DNA of 64,000 bases from Pseudonocardia autotrophica (GTDB taxonomy: Bacteria; Actinomycetota; Actinomycetes; Mycobacteriales; Pseudonocardiaceae). The notes beneath the pieces are model-generated. The model was not told where the DNA came from and ran no database searches. It was given only the letters and a program-made list of their open reading frames with translations. The DNA lies in NCBI RefSeq assembly GCF_000717175.1, contig NZ_JNYD01000001.1, positions 310,001 to 374,000 of the forward strand, given 5' to 3'. Each line of letters opens with the position of its first letter. The first letter of the stretch is position 1. A program made the position numbers and the translations under genes. This document shows positions 32,636 to 41,234 of this stretch, in pieces.

Positions 32636-33781
32636 CTACGCGGGCGGCGCCAGACGCGCCCCGCGCCGGTAGACCTCCCGCACCTCCAGCTCGGGCGACA
32701 GCACGACGACGTCCGCCCGGCGGCCCGGTTCCAGCACGCCGACCGGGAGCCCGAGGGTCGCCGCGGGCGTCGACGCCGTCATCGCCACCGCCCTGACCAG
32801 GCCAGACGTCCGGTCGGGTGCGTTCTCGACGATGCGGCGGAACAGGGCGTCGCCGGTGGCCGTGCTGCCCGCGATCGAGCCGCGCCCGGTCAGCCGGGCG
32901 ACCCCGCCGTCGACCCGGACGTCGAGCTCGCCGAGCCGGTAGCGGCCGTCGGGCATGCCCGCGGCGACCATCGCGTCGCTCACCGCCGCGACCCGCGACG
33001 GGCCGGCCGAGGCCAGCACCAGCTCCCACAGCGCGGGGTGCACGTGCAGCCCGTCGGTGACCAGCTCGACCGTCACCCGCGGGTCGCCGAGCAGGGCGGC
33101 GGCGGGGCCGGGCTCGCGGTGGTGCAGCGGGGCCATCGCGTTGAACAGGTGCGTGCCGACCCGCGCCCCGGCTTCGATCGCGGCCCGGACCAGCGCGTAT
33201 CCCGCGTCGGTGTGGCCGACGGCGGCGAGGGCGCCCGAGCCCGCGACCCGCCGGACGGCGTCGAGCCCGCCCTCCCGCTCCGGTGCGAGGGTGACCATCC
33301 GGATCACGCCGGTGCCCAGCAGGGCGTCGAGCTCGGCGGGATCGGGGTCGCGCAGCAGGGCCGGGTCGTGGGCACCGCAGCGGCCCTCGGCGAGCCACGG
33401 CCCCTCGAGGTGCACGCCCGCGATCTCGCCGTCCTGCACCAGCCCGGCGAGGGCCGCGACCGCCCGGCGCAGCGTCCTCGGCGTGGCCGTGACCAGCGAG
33501 GCGAGCGTGGTCGTGGTGCCGTGGGCGCGGTGGAAGGCCACCGCGCGGGCGGCCTCCTCCGGGTCCCCGGTCATGTAGGCGGCCCCGCCGCCGCCGTGGA
33601 CGTGCAGGTCCACGAACCCGGGCACGACGACGGTCGCGCCCAGCTCCCGGTCCGCGTGCCGCGGCGGGCGACCAATGCCGGTCGCCACGATCCGCTCGCC
33701 CGCGATGCCGATCCACCCCGGCCCGCACGACCCGGGCAGGACGACGGTGTCGGCGGCCAGGACGGCGACGTCGCTGCTCAC
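32636..33781 (-). CDS. nagA: N-acetylglucosamine-6-phosphate deacetylase
   Basis: A 381-residue amidohydrolase that removes the acetyl group from GlcNAc-6-phosphate. Metal and substrate motifs in order are GFVDLHVHGGGG, GVHLEGPWLAEGRCGAHDP, VGHTDAGY, GTHLFNAMAPLHHREPG and VSDAMVAAGMPDG, close to actinobacterial NagA. It is the fourth gene of the MFS-kinase-SIS-nagA unit. GTG 33781 is chosen because the alternative upstream start would read through a 40-bp palindrome. The gap to the SIS gene (59 bp) is the only non-overlapping junction of the operon, and the palindrome there may attenuate transcription. Confidence 0.92.
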   Translation of the reverse strand: MSSDVAVLAADTVVLPGSCGPGWIGIAGERIVATGIGRPPRHADRELGATVVVPGFVDLHVHGGGGAAYMTGDPEEAARAVAFHRAHGTTTTLASLVTATPRTLRRAVAALAGLVQDGEIAGVHLEGPWLAEGRCGAHDPALLRDPDPAELDALLGTGVIRMVTLAPEREGGLDAVRRVAGSGALAAVGHTDAGYALVRAAIEAGARVGTHLFNAMAPLHHREPGPAAALLGDPRVTVELVTDGLHVHPALWELVLASAGPSRVAAVSDAMVAAGMPDGRYRLGELDVRVDGGVARLTGRGSIAGSTATGDALFRRIVENAPDRTSGLVRAVAMTASTPAATLGLPVGVLEPGRRADVVVLSPELEVREVYRRGARLAPPA

Positions 33782-33789
33782 CAGGGGTC

Positions 33790-33829
33790 GTGAGTGGCGA
33801 GTGCCGCTAGAGGGGCAGTCGCCGCTCAC
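33790..33829. repeat. 40-bp palindrome inside the GlcNAc operon (copy 4, CTAGAG type)
   Basis: Begins GTGAGTGGCGAGTGCC and ends GTCGCCGCTCAC; 4 mismatches of 20. It is the one copy whose own TGA is not used as a stop: it lies between the SIS-gene stop (33841-33843) and the nagA start (33781). Confidence 0.85.
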
Positions 33830-33840
33830 GGGGTCGGGGG

Positions 33841-34896
33841 TCACAGGGTCTCCGTCACCTTCCGCAGGCCCCGGGGTGCGTCGGGGTCGCCGCCGCGGTC
33901 GACGGCGACGTGCCGGGCCAGCAGCTGGAAGGGCAGGATCTCCAGGAGGGGGGCGAGGGCGTCGGGGGTCTCCGGGAGCCGGATCTCCGCGCCGGCGCCG
34001 CCGGCCGTCGACACAGCGGCGCTCCCCACCGTCAGCACGTCGGCGTGGCGCTCGGCGAGGGCGTCGAGCACCGGGCGGAAGGCCTCGCCACCCGGCCCGG
34101 CGGAAACCACGGCCAGCACCGGGACCCGCGGCTCCACCAGCGCGAGCGGGCCGTGCAGCAGGTCGGCGCCGGAGAAGGCCTGCGCCGAGACGTAGGCGGT
34201 CTCCATCAGCTTCAGCGCCGCCTCGCGGGCGGTCGGGTACGAGTAGCCGCGCCCGGTCGTGATCATCCGCTCGGCGAAGCGGTACCGGGTCGCCAGTGCG
34301 GCGATCTCCGCGTCCCGGTCCAGCACGCCCGCCCCCAGGTCCGGCAGCGGCGCGGCCGCGGAGGGCGCACCGCCGAGCAGCAGGTACAGCGCCAGCAGCT
34401 GCGCCGTGTAGGACTTGGTGGCGGCCACGGCCCGCTCCGGACCGGCGAGGACGTCGACGTGTGCATCGGCGGTCGTGGCCAGCGCGGACCCGGCGTTGTT
34501 GGTCACCGAGACCGTGAGCGCGCCGCCGGCCTTCGCGACCTCCAGTGTGCGCAGCAGGTCGGGCGAGCCGCCGGACTGGCTGACCGCGATCATCAGCACG
34601 TCACGCAGGTCCGGCCGGGCGCCGTAGGCGGTGAAGGTCGACGGCGAGACCAGGCCGGCGGGCAGTCCGAGCGTGATCTCGACCAGGTACTTCGCGTGGA
34701 GCGCGGCGTGGTCGCTGGTGCCGCGGGCGACCAGCAGCACGAACCGCGGGGACCGGCGCCGCACCAGCGCGGCCGCGGCGTCGACCCCGGAGGCGCCCGA
34801 CGGGCCGGAATCGGCCAGCAGCCGTCGCCACACCGCGGGCTGTTCGGCGGTCTCCGAGGCCATCAGCGCACCGGGGCCGCCAAGGGTCGTGGTCAC
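33841..34896 (-). CDS. SIS-domain sugar-phosphate isomerase/deaminase (NagB-II-like)
   Basis: A 351-residue protein with two SIS domains and no glutaminase domain. Phospho-sugar-binding motifs are VARGTSDHAALHAKYL, AVSQSGGSPDLLR, and, in the second domain, GRGYSYPTAREAALKLMETAYVSAQAFS; the wording resembles the isomerase half of GlmS. In an operon with nagA and a GlcNAc kinase it most likely is the SIS-type glucosamine-6-phosphate deaminase (NagB-II), which yields fructose-6-phosphate and ammonia. GTG 34896 overlaps the stop of the kinase gene (GTGA). Confidence 0.87.
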   Translation of the reverse strand: MTTTLGGPGALMASETAEQPAVWRRLLADSGPSGASGVDAAAALVRRRSPRFVLLVARGTSDHAALHAKYLVEITLGLPAGLVSPSTFTAYGARPDLRDVLMIAVSQSGGSPDLLRTLEVAKAGGALTVSVTNNAGSALATTADAHVDVLAGPERAVAATKSYTAQLLALYLLLGGAPSAAAPLPDLGAGVLDRDAEIAALATRYRFAERMITTGRGYSYPTAREAALKLMETAYVSAQAFSGADLLHGPLALVEPRVPVLAVVSAGPGGEAFRPVLDALAERHADVLTVGSAAVSTAGGAGAEIRLPETPDALAPLLEILPFQLLARHVAVDRGGDPDAPRGLRKVTETL

Positions 34897-35810
34897 GGGG
34901 TCTCCTCCAGGACGGGGACGGCGCCGGCCGGGGTCTCCGGGGCGCTCACCAGGGCGCGCGCCAGGTGCAGCGCGCCGAGGACGGGATCGGTGCGCAGGAC
35001 CTGCAGGTCGACGCCGGGCAGGCGGTCGCGGAGCAGGCGCTGCAGCAGCGGGCGGTGCACGGCGAACCCGCCGCCCAGCACGACCGGACCGGGCAGGTCG
35101 AGCCGGTCGAGCACGCAGCGGGCCAGGTCGGCGAGGGCGTCGGCGGCGCGACCGAGGATCGCGGAGGCCGCCGGGTCCCCCGGTGCGAGCCCGGCGACGG
35201 CGTCGGCCCGCGCGGCCCAGTAGCGGCGGTCGGGCCGCCCGTAGACGTGGTCGAGCAGCTGGTCGCAGCCCTCGAGCCCGCAGCCGGTGAGCAGGGCGGC
35301 GGTCACGGCGTCGTGCGGCAGGCCGCGGTCGTGTCGGGCGAGCGCGTGCCGCACGGCCTCGCGGGCCACCCACCACCCACTGCCCTCGTCGCCGAGCAGG
35401 TAGCCCCAGCCGCCGGCGCGGAAGTGCCCGCCGTCGGGCCGGCGGCCCCACGCGACCGAGCCGGTGCCGGAGATCAGGACGACGCCCGCGTCGAGCCCGG
35501 CGGCCGCCAGCATGAGCTGGGTGTCGTGCACGACGAGGACCCGGGCGTGCGGGACACGCTCGGCCAGCAGCGCGGTCAGGCGGGCGACGGTGGCGGGGGA
35601 GTCCGCGCCCGCCGCCCCGGCGCACACCGCCTCGACGCCGGTGAGGTCGCCGAGCCCGGCGAACGCCGCGTCGAGCCGGCGCCCGGCCTCGGCGTCGCCG
35701 ACGGAGGCGAGGTTGGCCGAGCCGGTCTCCGAGGAGCGGCGGCGCCCGTCCGTGCAGCGCAACGTCCGCGTCGTCGAGCCGCCGATGTCCAGCGCGAGGA
35801 GGTCGCTCAT
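34893..35810 (-). CDS. N-acetylglucosamine kinase (BadF/BcrA ATPase family)
   Basis: A 305-residue ASKHA-fold kinase. The phosphate-1 loop is LLALDIGGSTTRTLRC, the phosphate-2 segment is VVLISGTGSVAWG and the signature GGWGYLLGDEGSGWW follows; the C-terminal adenosine motif is VVLGGGFAVHRP. Members with this GDEGSG motif phosphorylate GlcNAc (or glucosamine) at O6. Overlap ATGA with the transporter gene and GTGA with the SIS gene places it in a tightly coupled operon: sugar enters by the MFS carrier, is phosphorylated here, then deacetylated by NagA and deaminated. Confidence 0.88.
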   Translation of the reverse strand: MSDLLALDIGGSTTRTLRCTDGRRRSSETGSANLASVGDAEAGRRLDAAFAGLGDLTGVEAVCAGAAGADSPATVARLTALLAERVPHARVLVVHDTQLMLAAAGLDAGVVLISGTGSVAWGRRPDGGHFRAGGWGYLLGDEGSGWWVAREAVRHALARHDRGLPHDAVTAALLTGCGLEGCDQLLDHVYGRPDRRYWAARADAVAGLAPGDPAASAILGRAADALADLARCVLDRLDLPGPVVLGGGFAVHRPLLQRLLRDRLPGVDLQVLRTDPVLGALHLARALVSAPETPAGAVPVLEETP

Positions 35811-37204
35811 CGCGCGGTCTCCCGCTCCGTGTGGTTCGGGGCCGCCGGCCAGCGGCCGTCGTTCTCCCAGTACAGGCGGATCTCCTCCAGCTCCCGGCCG
35901 CGGGTCTCCGGCGCGTACCGGTGCACGAACACCATGGCCAGCAGGGCGAGTACCCCGAACACCACGAACGTCCCGACGCCGCCGAGCCCGTTGAGCAGGG
36001 TGAGGAACACGGCCGCGACCACGGCGTTGGCCACGAGGTCGGCGGTCAGCATGGTGCTGGCGCCGAGCGAGCGCAGCCGGGCCGGGAAGGCCTCCCCGGC
36101 GTAGACCCACACCAGCGAGCCGAACCCGAACGTGAAGCCCACGGTGAACAGCACCAGCCCGACGAACCCGAGCACCGTGCCGCCTCCGGTCGCGAACACC
36201 GCGATGAGCAGCACGTTCGCCAGGACCATGATCCCGATCCCGCCGAGCAGCACGGGCCGGCGGCCCATCCGGTCCACCGTCACCAGCGACCCGACGACGG
36301 CGACCAGGCCGGCCACCTGCACGAGCGCGGGCAGCCCGAGCAGCGCCGCGTCGCCGCTGAAGCCCATCGCCTCGAAGATCCGTGGGGAGTAGTAGACGAT
36401 CGCGTTGATGCCGGTGATCTGGATGAAGAAGCCCAGCCCGACGACGAACAGCGTGGCCCGCAGGTAGGGCTTGCGCAGCATCTCGCGCCAGACGCCCTTG
36501 CGCCGCGTCCCGCCGGACTCGGCGGTGATGTCCGCGAGCGCCGCGTCCGCGTCCGCACCCGGGTCGAGCCGTTCCAGGACCGCGCGGGCCTCGGCGAGCC
36601 GGCCGCGCATCGCGTACCAGCGGGCGGTGTCCGGCAGCCGCACGATCATCAGCGTGACCAGCGCGGCGGGCACGGCCGCGAGGCCGAGCATCCAGCGCCA
36701 GCTCCCGGTGCCGGCCAGCGCCCAGGCCACCAGGTAGCCGGCGATGATCCCGACGACCGTGGCGACCTGGTAGAGCACGAGCAGCCCGCCGCGGACCCGG
36801 GCGGGGGAGGACTCGGCCACGAACACCGGCGCGACCACGATCGACACGCCGATGGTGAGGCCCAGCAGCACCCGCGACACGAGCAGCATCGGCACGCTCA
36901 CCGACAGCGCCGAGAGCAGCGAGAACAAACCGAAGGTCGCCGCGACGCCGATCATGGCGGGCTTGCGGCCGACGCGGTTGGCCAGCGCGCCGCCGCCCAG
37001 CGCGCCGACGATCTGGCCCACGACGACGGCCGTGGTCACCAGCTCCTGCTGGCGCGTGCTCAGCCCGAACTCGTCGGTCATGAACAGCAGCGCGCCGGCG
37101 ATGTTCGACTGGTCGTAGCCGTAGATGACGCCGACGGTCGCGGCGGACGCGGCGACGAGGAGTCCCAGCCTCGACGAGCCGCGCAGTTCCCCGATGAATC
37201 CCAC
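35807..37204 (-). CDS. MFS sugar porter, probable GlcNAc/glucosamine transporter
   Basis: A 465-residue 12-segment sugar-porter transporter with GYDQSNIAGAL in segment 1, GGGALANRVGRKP in loop 2-3, the second-half motif DRMGRRPVLLGG, and the C-terminal PETRGRELEEI typical of GLUT/XylE proteins. It heads the GlcNAc operon and is the presumed uptake step; no PTS or ABC gene is nearby. GTG at 37204 is the start. A promoter box reading TATAGA lies within the first GntR site, so the repressor would directly block transcription. Confidence 0.86.
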   Translation of the reverse strand: MGFIGELRGSSRLGLLVAASAATVGVIYGYDQSNIAGALLFMTDEFGLSTRQQELVTTAVVVGQIVGALGGGALANRVGRKPAMIGVAATFGLFSLLSALSVSVPMLLVSRVLLGLTIGVSIVVAPVFVAESSPARVRGGLLVLYQVATVVGIIAGYLVAWALAGTGSWRWMLGLAAVPAALVTLMIVRLPDTARWYAMRGRLAEARAVLERLDPGADADAALADITAESGGTRRKGVWREMLRKPYLRATLFVVGLGFFIQITGINAIVYYSPRIFEAMGFSGDAALLGLPALVQVAGLVAVVGSLVTVDRMGRRPVLLGGIGIMVLANVLLIAVFATGGGTVLGFVGLVLFTVGFTFGFGSLVWVYAGEAFPARLRSLGASTMLTADLVANAVVAAVFLTLLNGLGGVGTFVVFGVLALLAMVFVHRYAPETRGRELEEIRLYWENDGRWPAAPNHTERETAR

Positions 37205-37222
37205 GGTCGTATAGCCCCTCTG

Positions 37223-37269
37223 ATTGGTCTATACCAAAGCGATGGCTGGTAGGTTGGCATAGACCAATT
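37223..37269. promoter_or_regulatory. Two DasR/NagR-like operators in a divergent promoter region
   Basis: ATTGGTCTATACCAA (37223-37237) and TTGGCATAGACCAATT (37254-37269) resemble the DasR consensus TGGTCTAGACCA. Site 1 covers a TATAGA box facing the transporter gene; site 2 overlaps a TAGGTT box (37250-37255) facing the GntR gene. The layout predicts repression of both directions, relieved by a phosphorylated aminosugar. Confidence 0.82.
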
Positions 37270-37289
37270 CGGGCGTCAAGGGGGTCGGT

Positions 37290-37985
37290 GTGCGGGTGCC
37301 GCGGTACTGGACGGTCAAGCAGGCGCTGCTGGGCCTCGTCGACGCCGGCACGCCGGGCACCGCGCTGCCGACCGAGCGGGAGCTCGCGGAGCGGTTCGCC
37401 ACGTCCCGGACCACCGTCCGGCAGGCCATCGCGGAGCTGGTCACCGAGGGGCGGCTGGACCGCACGCAGGGGAGCGGCACCTACATCGCCGAGCCGCTGC
37501 TCGTCGAGGTCCAGCAGCTCACGTCGTTCACCGACGACCTGGGGCCCGAGCGCGTGGCCAACCGGATCCTCGACGTCCGCACCGAGCCCGCCGACGCCGA
37601 GACCGCCGGCAGGCTGGGCCTCGCGGCCGGGCACCCGGTGCAGGTCGTGGAGCGGGTCCGGCTCGTCGACGGCGTGCCGCTCGCCCTGGAGACCGCCCGG
37701 CTCGCCGGCGACCTGCCCGGGCTCGCGGCCGAGCTGGAGGCGCGCGGCTCGCTCTACGCCACCTTGCGCGAGGCCTACGGCCGCGGGGTCGACCGGGTCC
37801 AGGACGCCGTGCAGAGCCGGCTGGCCGATCCGCGCGAGGCCGAGCTGCTCGCGGTCGACACGGGGCACCCGGTGCTGCTCGTCCGGCGGCTGAGCCACAC
37901 GGCCGACGACCGGCCCGTCGAGTGGACGCGGTCGGTGTACCGCGGGGACCGGTTCACGTTCGTCGCGCACGCCCGGACGGTGTGA
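37290..37985 (+). CDS. GntR-family repressor of the HutC/UTRA type (NagR/DasR-like)
   Basis: A 231-residue regulator with an N-terminal winged helix (ALPTERELAERFATSRTTVRQAIAELVTEGRLDRTQGSGTYIAEP) and a C-terminal UTRA ligand domain ending in DRFTFVAHARTV. It is divergent from the GlcNAc operon with two operator sites between, and is therefore the likely regulator of both. UTRA proteins of this type sense GlcN-6-P or GlcNAc-6-P; that ligand is inferred from context. GTG start at 37290; an unusually long untranslated leader is not present. Confidence 0.9.
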   Translation: MRVPRYWTVKQALLGLVDAGTPGTALPTERELAERFATSRTTVRQAIAELVTEGRLDRTQGSGTYIAEPLLVEVQQLTSFTDDLGPERVANRILDVRTEPADAETAGRLGLAAGHPVQVVERVRLVDGVPLALETARLAGDLPGLAAELEARGSLYATLREAYGRGVDRVQDAVQSRLADPREAELLAVDTGHPVLLVRRLSHTADDRPVEWTRSVYRGDRFTFVAHARTV

Positions 37986-38038
37986 CCGTGACGGGCGACG
38001 GCCCGGAACACCCCTCGTGAGCATTTAGTGTGGACGTC

Positions 38039-39277
38039 ATGCAGACCTGGGCTCCCGTCGACCTCCCCGTGCTCGAGGGGAGCGGACCGCCGCTCCGCCT
38101 GTACGACACCTCGACCGCGCGGGTCCGGCCGACCGCGCCCGGCGCCACCGCGACCATGTACGTCTGCGGGATCACCCCGTACGACGCCACCCATCTCGGC
38201 CACGCGGCCACCTACCTGGCGTTCGACCTGGTCAACCGGCTGTGGCGGGACCTCGGGCACGAGGTGCACTACGTCCAGAACGTGACCGACATCGACGAGC
38301 CGCTGCTCGAGCGCGCCGAGCGGGACCAGGACGACTGGGTGGTCCTCGGCATGCGCGAGACGGCGCTGTTCCGCGAGGACATGGAGGCCCTGCGGGTGCT
38401 CCCGCCGCGGGACTACATCGGCGCCGTCGAGGCCATCCCGGAGATCGCCGAGCTGGTGGAGAAACTGCTGGTCAACGGCGCGGCGTACCGCATCGACGAC
38501 CCCGAGTACCCGGACGTCTACTTCGACTCCGCCGCCACGGGGCACTTCGGCTACGAGTCGACCTACGACGAGGAGACGATGGTCCGGCTGTCCCGCGAGC
38601 GCGGCGGCGACCCGGACCGGCCCGGCAAGCGCAACCCGGTCGACGCCCTGCTGTGGCGGATGGAGCGCCCCGGCGAGCCGGCGTGGGACTCCGACCTGGG
38701 CCGCGGCCGTCCGGGCTGGCACGTGGAGTGCGCGGCGATCGCGCTCAACCGGCTCGGCACACAGATCGACCTCAACGGCGGCGGCTCGGACCTGATCTTC
38801 CCGCACCACGAGTGCGGGGCGGCGCACGCCGAGGCACTGACCGGGGACCACCCCTTCGCCCGGCACTACGTGCACAGCGGCATGATCGGGCTCGACGGCG
38901 AGAAGATGTCGAAGTCCCGCGGCAACCTGGTGTTCGTGTCGAAGCTGCGGTCGAAGGGCGTCGACCCCAATGCTGTCCGCGCCGCGCTGATCTCCGGGCA
39001 CTACCGCGAGGACCGGCCCTGGACGGACGAGCTGCTGGCCGAGGCCGAGGCCCGGCTCGCGCGGTGGCGCGAGGCCGTCTCGCTCGACGCGGCGCCCGAC
39101 GCGACCGGGCTGGTCGCGAGCCTGCGCGAGCACCTCGCGGACGACCTGGACACCCCGCGCGCCCTCGCCGCCGTCGACGCCTGGGCGAGCGAGGCGCTGG
39201 AGCGGCGGGGCACGGACACCGGCGCGCCGGCGCTGGCCCGCACCGCGATCGACGCCCTGCTCGGGATCGACCTCTGA
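38039..39277 (+). CDS. mshC: Mycothiol cysteine:GlcN-Ins ligase
   Basis: A 412-residue class I tRNA synthetase-like enzyme, derived from cysteinyl-tRNA synthetase but shorter. It joins cysteine to glucosaminyl-inositol with ATP, the last-but-one step of mycothiol synthesis. The zinc Cys43 is in [10 protein letters not shown], the HIGH-equivalent is HLGHA (52-56) and the KMSKS loop is [10 protein letters not shown] (near 288). The length equals that of mycobacterial MshC and there is no tRNA-anticodon domain. ATG 38039 lies 7 nt after a TAGTGT box, which points to a leaderless transcript. It supports assignment to the mycothiol-making actinobacteria. Confidence 0.96.
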   Translation: MQTWAPVDLPVLEGSGPPLRLYDTSTARVRPTAPGATATMYVCGITPYDATHLGHAATYLAFDLVNRLWRDLGHEVHYVQNVTDIDEPLLERAERDQDDWVVLGMRETALFREDMEALRVLPPRDYIGAVEAIPEIAELVEKLLVNGAAYRIDDPEYPDVYFDSAATGHFGYESTYDEETMVRLSRERGGDPDRPGKRNPVDALLWRMERPGEPAWDSDLGRGRPGWHVECAAIALNRLGTQIDLNGGGSDLIFPHHECGAAHAEALTGDHPFARHYVHSGMIGLDGEKMSKSRGNLVFVSKLRSKGVDPNAVRAALISGHYREDRPWTDELLAEAEARLARWREAVSLDAAPDATGLVASLREHLADDLDTPRALAAVDAWASEALERRGTDTGAPALARTAIDALLGIDL

Positions 39278-39327
39278 CGCCAGAGCGTCGATGATCGTCC
39301 TTCACCGGGCGGGACGGGCCGCCGGGG

Positions 39328-39777
39328 TCAGCGACCCCGGTCCTCCCCGGGCGGGTCGGACGACCGGCGGATGTCCTCGGCGACGAGCTCCTTGAACGGG
39401 TGCAGCCGCTCGTAGAGCTCCTCCGGCTCCACCGCCTCCTGAGGCTCCGGCGTCCCGACGATCCACGGCGCCGCCTCCAGCGCCGTGTTCCAGGCCGACT
39501 CGTCCGCGTGCCGCTGCTCCTCGCGCCCGCCGTCGGTCCCGTCGTCGGGCGTGGCGGGAGCGGCGATCCCGTCGAGGTAGACGTTGTGGAAGCCGCGCCG
39601 GTCCTCCTCGTGGAAGGTGACCAGGGCGCGGCGGCCCTCGTAGCGCCGCGCCTCCTCCCCGACACGCGGGCGGAAGGTCGTGTACTCGTTGCCCTCGTCG
39701 TCCCGCAGCACGTAGCGCGTGGTCCCCGACCGGCCGGACACCTCCTCGACCTCGCGCACGCGGACCTCTCGTTCCAC
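39328..39777 (-). CDS. Hypothetical protein, acidic, beta-rich start
   Basis: An unrecognised protein of 149 residues. VREVEEVSGRSGTTRYVLRDDEGNEYTTFRPRVGEEARRYEGRRALVTFHEEDRRGFHNVYLDGI reads like a short OB-like or beta-barrel unit, then a disordered linker and a C-terminal helix (PEELYERLHPFKELVAEDIRRSSD). No catalytic motif was seen. GTG 39777 is a guess; the open frame extends to 39987, but that part is the remnant of an esterase read in the wrong frame. Confidence 0.5.
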   Translation of the reverse strand: MEREVRVREVEEVSGRSGTTRYVLRDDEGNEYTTFRPRVGEEARRYEGRRALVTFHEEDRRGFHNVYLDGIAAPATPDDGTDGGREEQRHADESAWNTALEAAPWIVGTPEPQEAVEPEELYERLHPFKELVAEDIRRSSDPPGEDRGR

Positions 39778-39856
39778 GTCCCGGCCGTACCCGGTCCCGT
39801 CGTCGGCGAAACGGGGCCCGACGGCGAGTGCGCTGGTCAGCGAGGTGCGGGGCCGA

Positions 39857-39987
39857 TCAGCGCGCTCCCGCCTCGGGCGACCAGAGGCCGAAGGGCGGCG
39901 TGGCGAACGGGATGCCCCGGAACACCGCCACGCCGTCCTCGATGCGCCCCGCAGCTCTCCGTGCCGCGTCTTCACGATCGGGTCCAT
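39857..39987 (-). pseudogene. Remnant of a type-B carboxylesterase (N-terminal ~43 codons)
   Basis: A GGAGGGG ribosome site 3 nt before an ATG at 39987 begins MDPIVKTRHGELRG. A one-base deletion then shifts the frame; read in the shifted frame it continues IEDGVAVFRGIPFATPPFGLWSPEAG, the conserved start of type-B carboxylesterases (the usual next part is DxxxFGP and the GESAG nucleophile). A TGA follows at 39857-39859 and nothing further of the esterase is present. Confidence 0.7.
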
Positions 39988-40086
39988 AGCCCCTCCAGGG
40001 TCCGCCCGGCCGGTCTCACGGGCCGGGGTGTCCCGCGAGGGGGCCGAACGACCTCGTGCTCCCGGTCGAGGGCCTGCGCGGTCCGG

Positions 40087-41214
40087 TCAGGGCGTGCGGT
40101 CGTCGACGCCGGGGCGTGGGAGGGCCAGCGGGGTGACGAGGGCGAGCACACCCGCCGGGACGAGGAACCCCGCCAGCGGGTCGGCGTGGTAGACCGGCGG
40201 CAACGCCGCGGGGGAGGCGGCCGCGCCGAAGAAGCGGATCGACTGCACCACCGACACCGCCCCGCCCCGGTTGCCGCCCTCCCGGGTCAGGACCAGCGCG
40301 TTCACCCCGACGAGGATGAGCTGGCTGGAGATCCCGGCGAGCGCCCAGCACGCCACGAGCAGCCACAGCACCGGGGCGAGCCCGACGCCGGCGAGCAGCA
40401 CCCCTCCGGAGATCGCGCCGGCCAGCACGCACCGCCGCGCCCCGAGCCGGTCGACGCCCGCACCCACCAGCCGGGCCGTGACGATCCCCATCGCGCCGAG
40501 CCCGGTGAGGGCGAGCCCGCGCGGGCCGGCGTCGAGGGTGAAGACGTCGACCAGGCGGAGTGCGACCAGGAAGCCGAGGCTCGCCAGGCAGCCCCAGCCC
40601 AGCGCGGCGATCAGCCCGAGCCGCAGCACGCCAGGGGTCCACGCGCTGCGCAGCGGCACCCGCGCCCGGGCCACTCCGCGCTCGTCGGCGGGGATGCCGA
40701 CCACGGCGAGCGCGAGCGCCACCGCGGCGACGCCGTAGAAGGCGTAGTGCCAGTCCACCTCCGCCGCGAGCCCGCCCACCAGCGGTGCCGACGTCTGGCC
40801 CGCGGCCTGCAGCGAGCCGTACCAGCCGAGCGCCCGGCCGAGGGCCTCCGGCGCGACCGACGCGGCCAGCGCGGCCATCAGCAGCGGGGTGGTGAAGGCG
40901 TTGGCCACGCCCTGCAGCGCCCGCGCCCCGAGGAACAGCGTCCAGGTCGGCGCGAGCACGCACGCCAGGGAGGAGAGCGTGTAGAGGACGTACGCGGCGC
41001 GGACGGTCCGGCTGCGCCCCCAGCGCTCGCCGAACGTGCCGGAGACCAGCATCGCCGCGGCGAAGGGCAGCAGGAACGCCGTGAGCGAGGCCGACGCCGT
41101 CCCGGGGGACACGCCGTAGCTCGTCCCCAGCTCGGGCAGCATGGCCGTGGTGACCCCGCCCCCGAACGGCCCGAGGAAGCCGCCGAGGTAGAGCCCGGCC
41201 CGCCGGAGCGACAC
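40087..41214 (-). CDS. MFS transporter (12 segments, probable efflux)
   Basis: A 375-residue major facilitator with about 11-12 hydrophobic segments. GGGVTTAMLPELGTSYGVSPGTASAS and VSGTFGERWGRSRTVRAAYVLYTL correspond to segment 1 and the loop 2-3 motif (DRxGRR-type), and ALQGVANAFTTPLLMAALAA to segment 4. The general branch resembles antiporters of drug type, but the substrate is unknown. GTG 41214 was chosen; GAGGAGG lies 12 nt before it. It is followed on the same strand 20 bp away from the PAC2 gene, so they may share a transcript. Confidence 0.8.
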   Translation of the reverse strand: MSLRRAGLYLGGFLGPFGGGVTTAMLPELGTSYGVSPGTASASLTAFLLPFAAAMLVSGTFGERWGRSRTVRAAYVLYTLSSLACVLAPTWTLFLGARALQGVANAFTTPLLMAALAASVAPEALGRALGWYGSLQAAGQTSAPLVGGLAAEVDWHYAFYGVAAVALALAVVGIPADERGVARARVPLRSAWTPGVLRLGLIAALGWGCLASLGFLVALRLVDVFTLDAGPRGLALTGLGAMGIVTARLVGAGVDRLGARRCVLAGAISGGVLLAGVGLAPVLWLLVACWALAGISSQLILVGVNALVLTREGGNRGGAVSVVQSIRFFGAAASPAALPPVYHADPLAGFLVPAGVLALVTPLALPRPGVDDRTP

Positions 41215-41234
41215 GCCGCGAAACGCCTCCTCGG

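Noticed and set aside
33782..33844. nagA starting at 33844
   Set aside because: This frame would translate the 40-bp palindrome as an N-terminal extension; GTG 33781 gives the normal NagA start.
40016..40963. A second gene overlapping the MFS transporter on the same strand
   Set aside because: The translation is an Arg/Ala-rich shifted-frame product without motifs.
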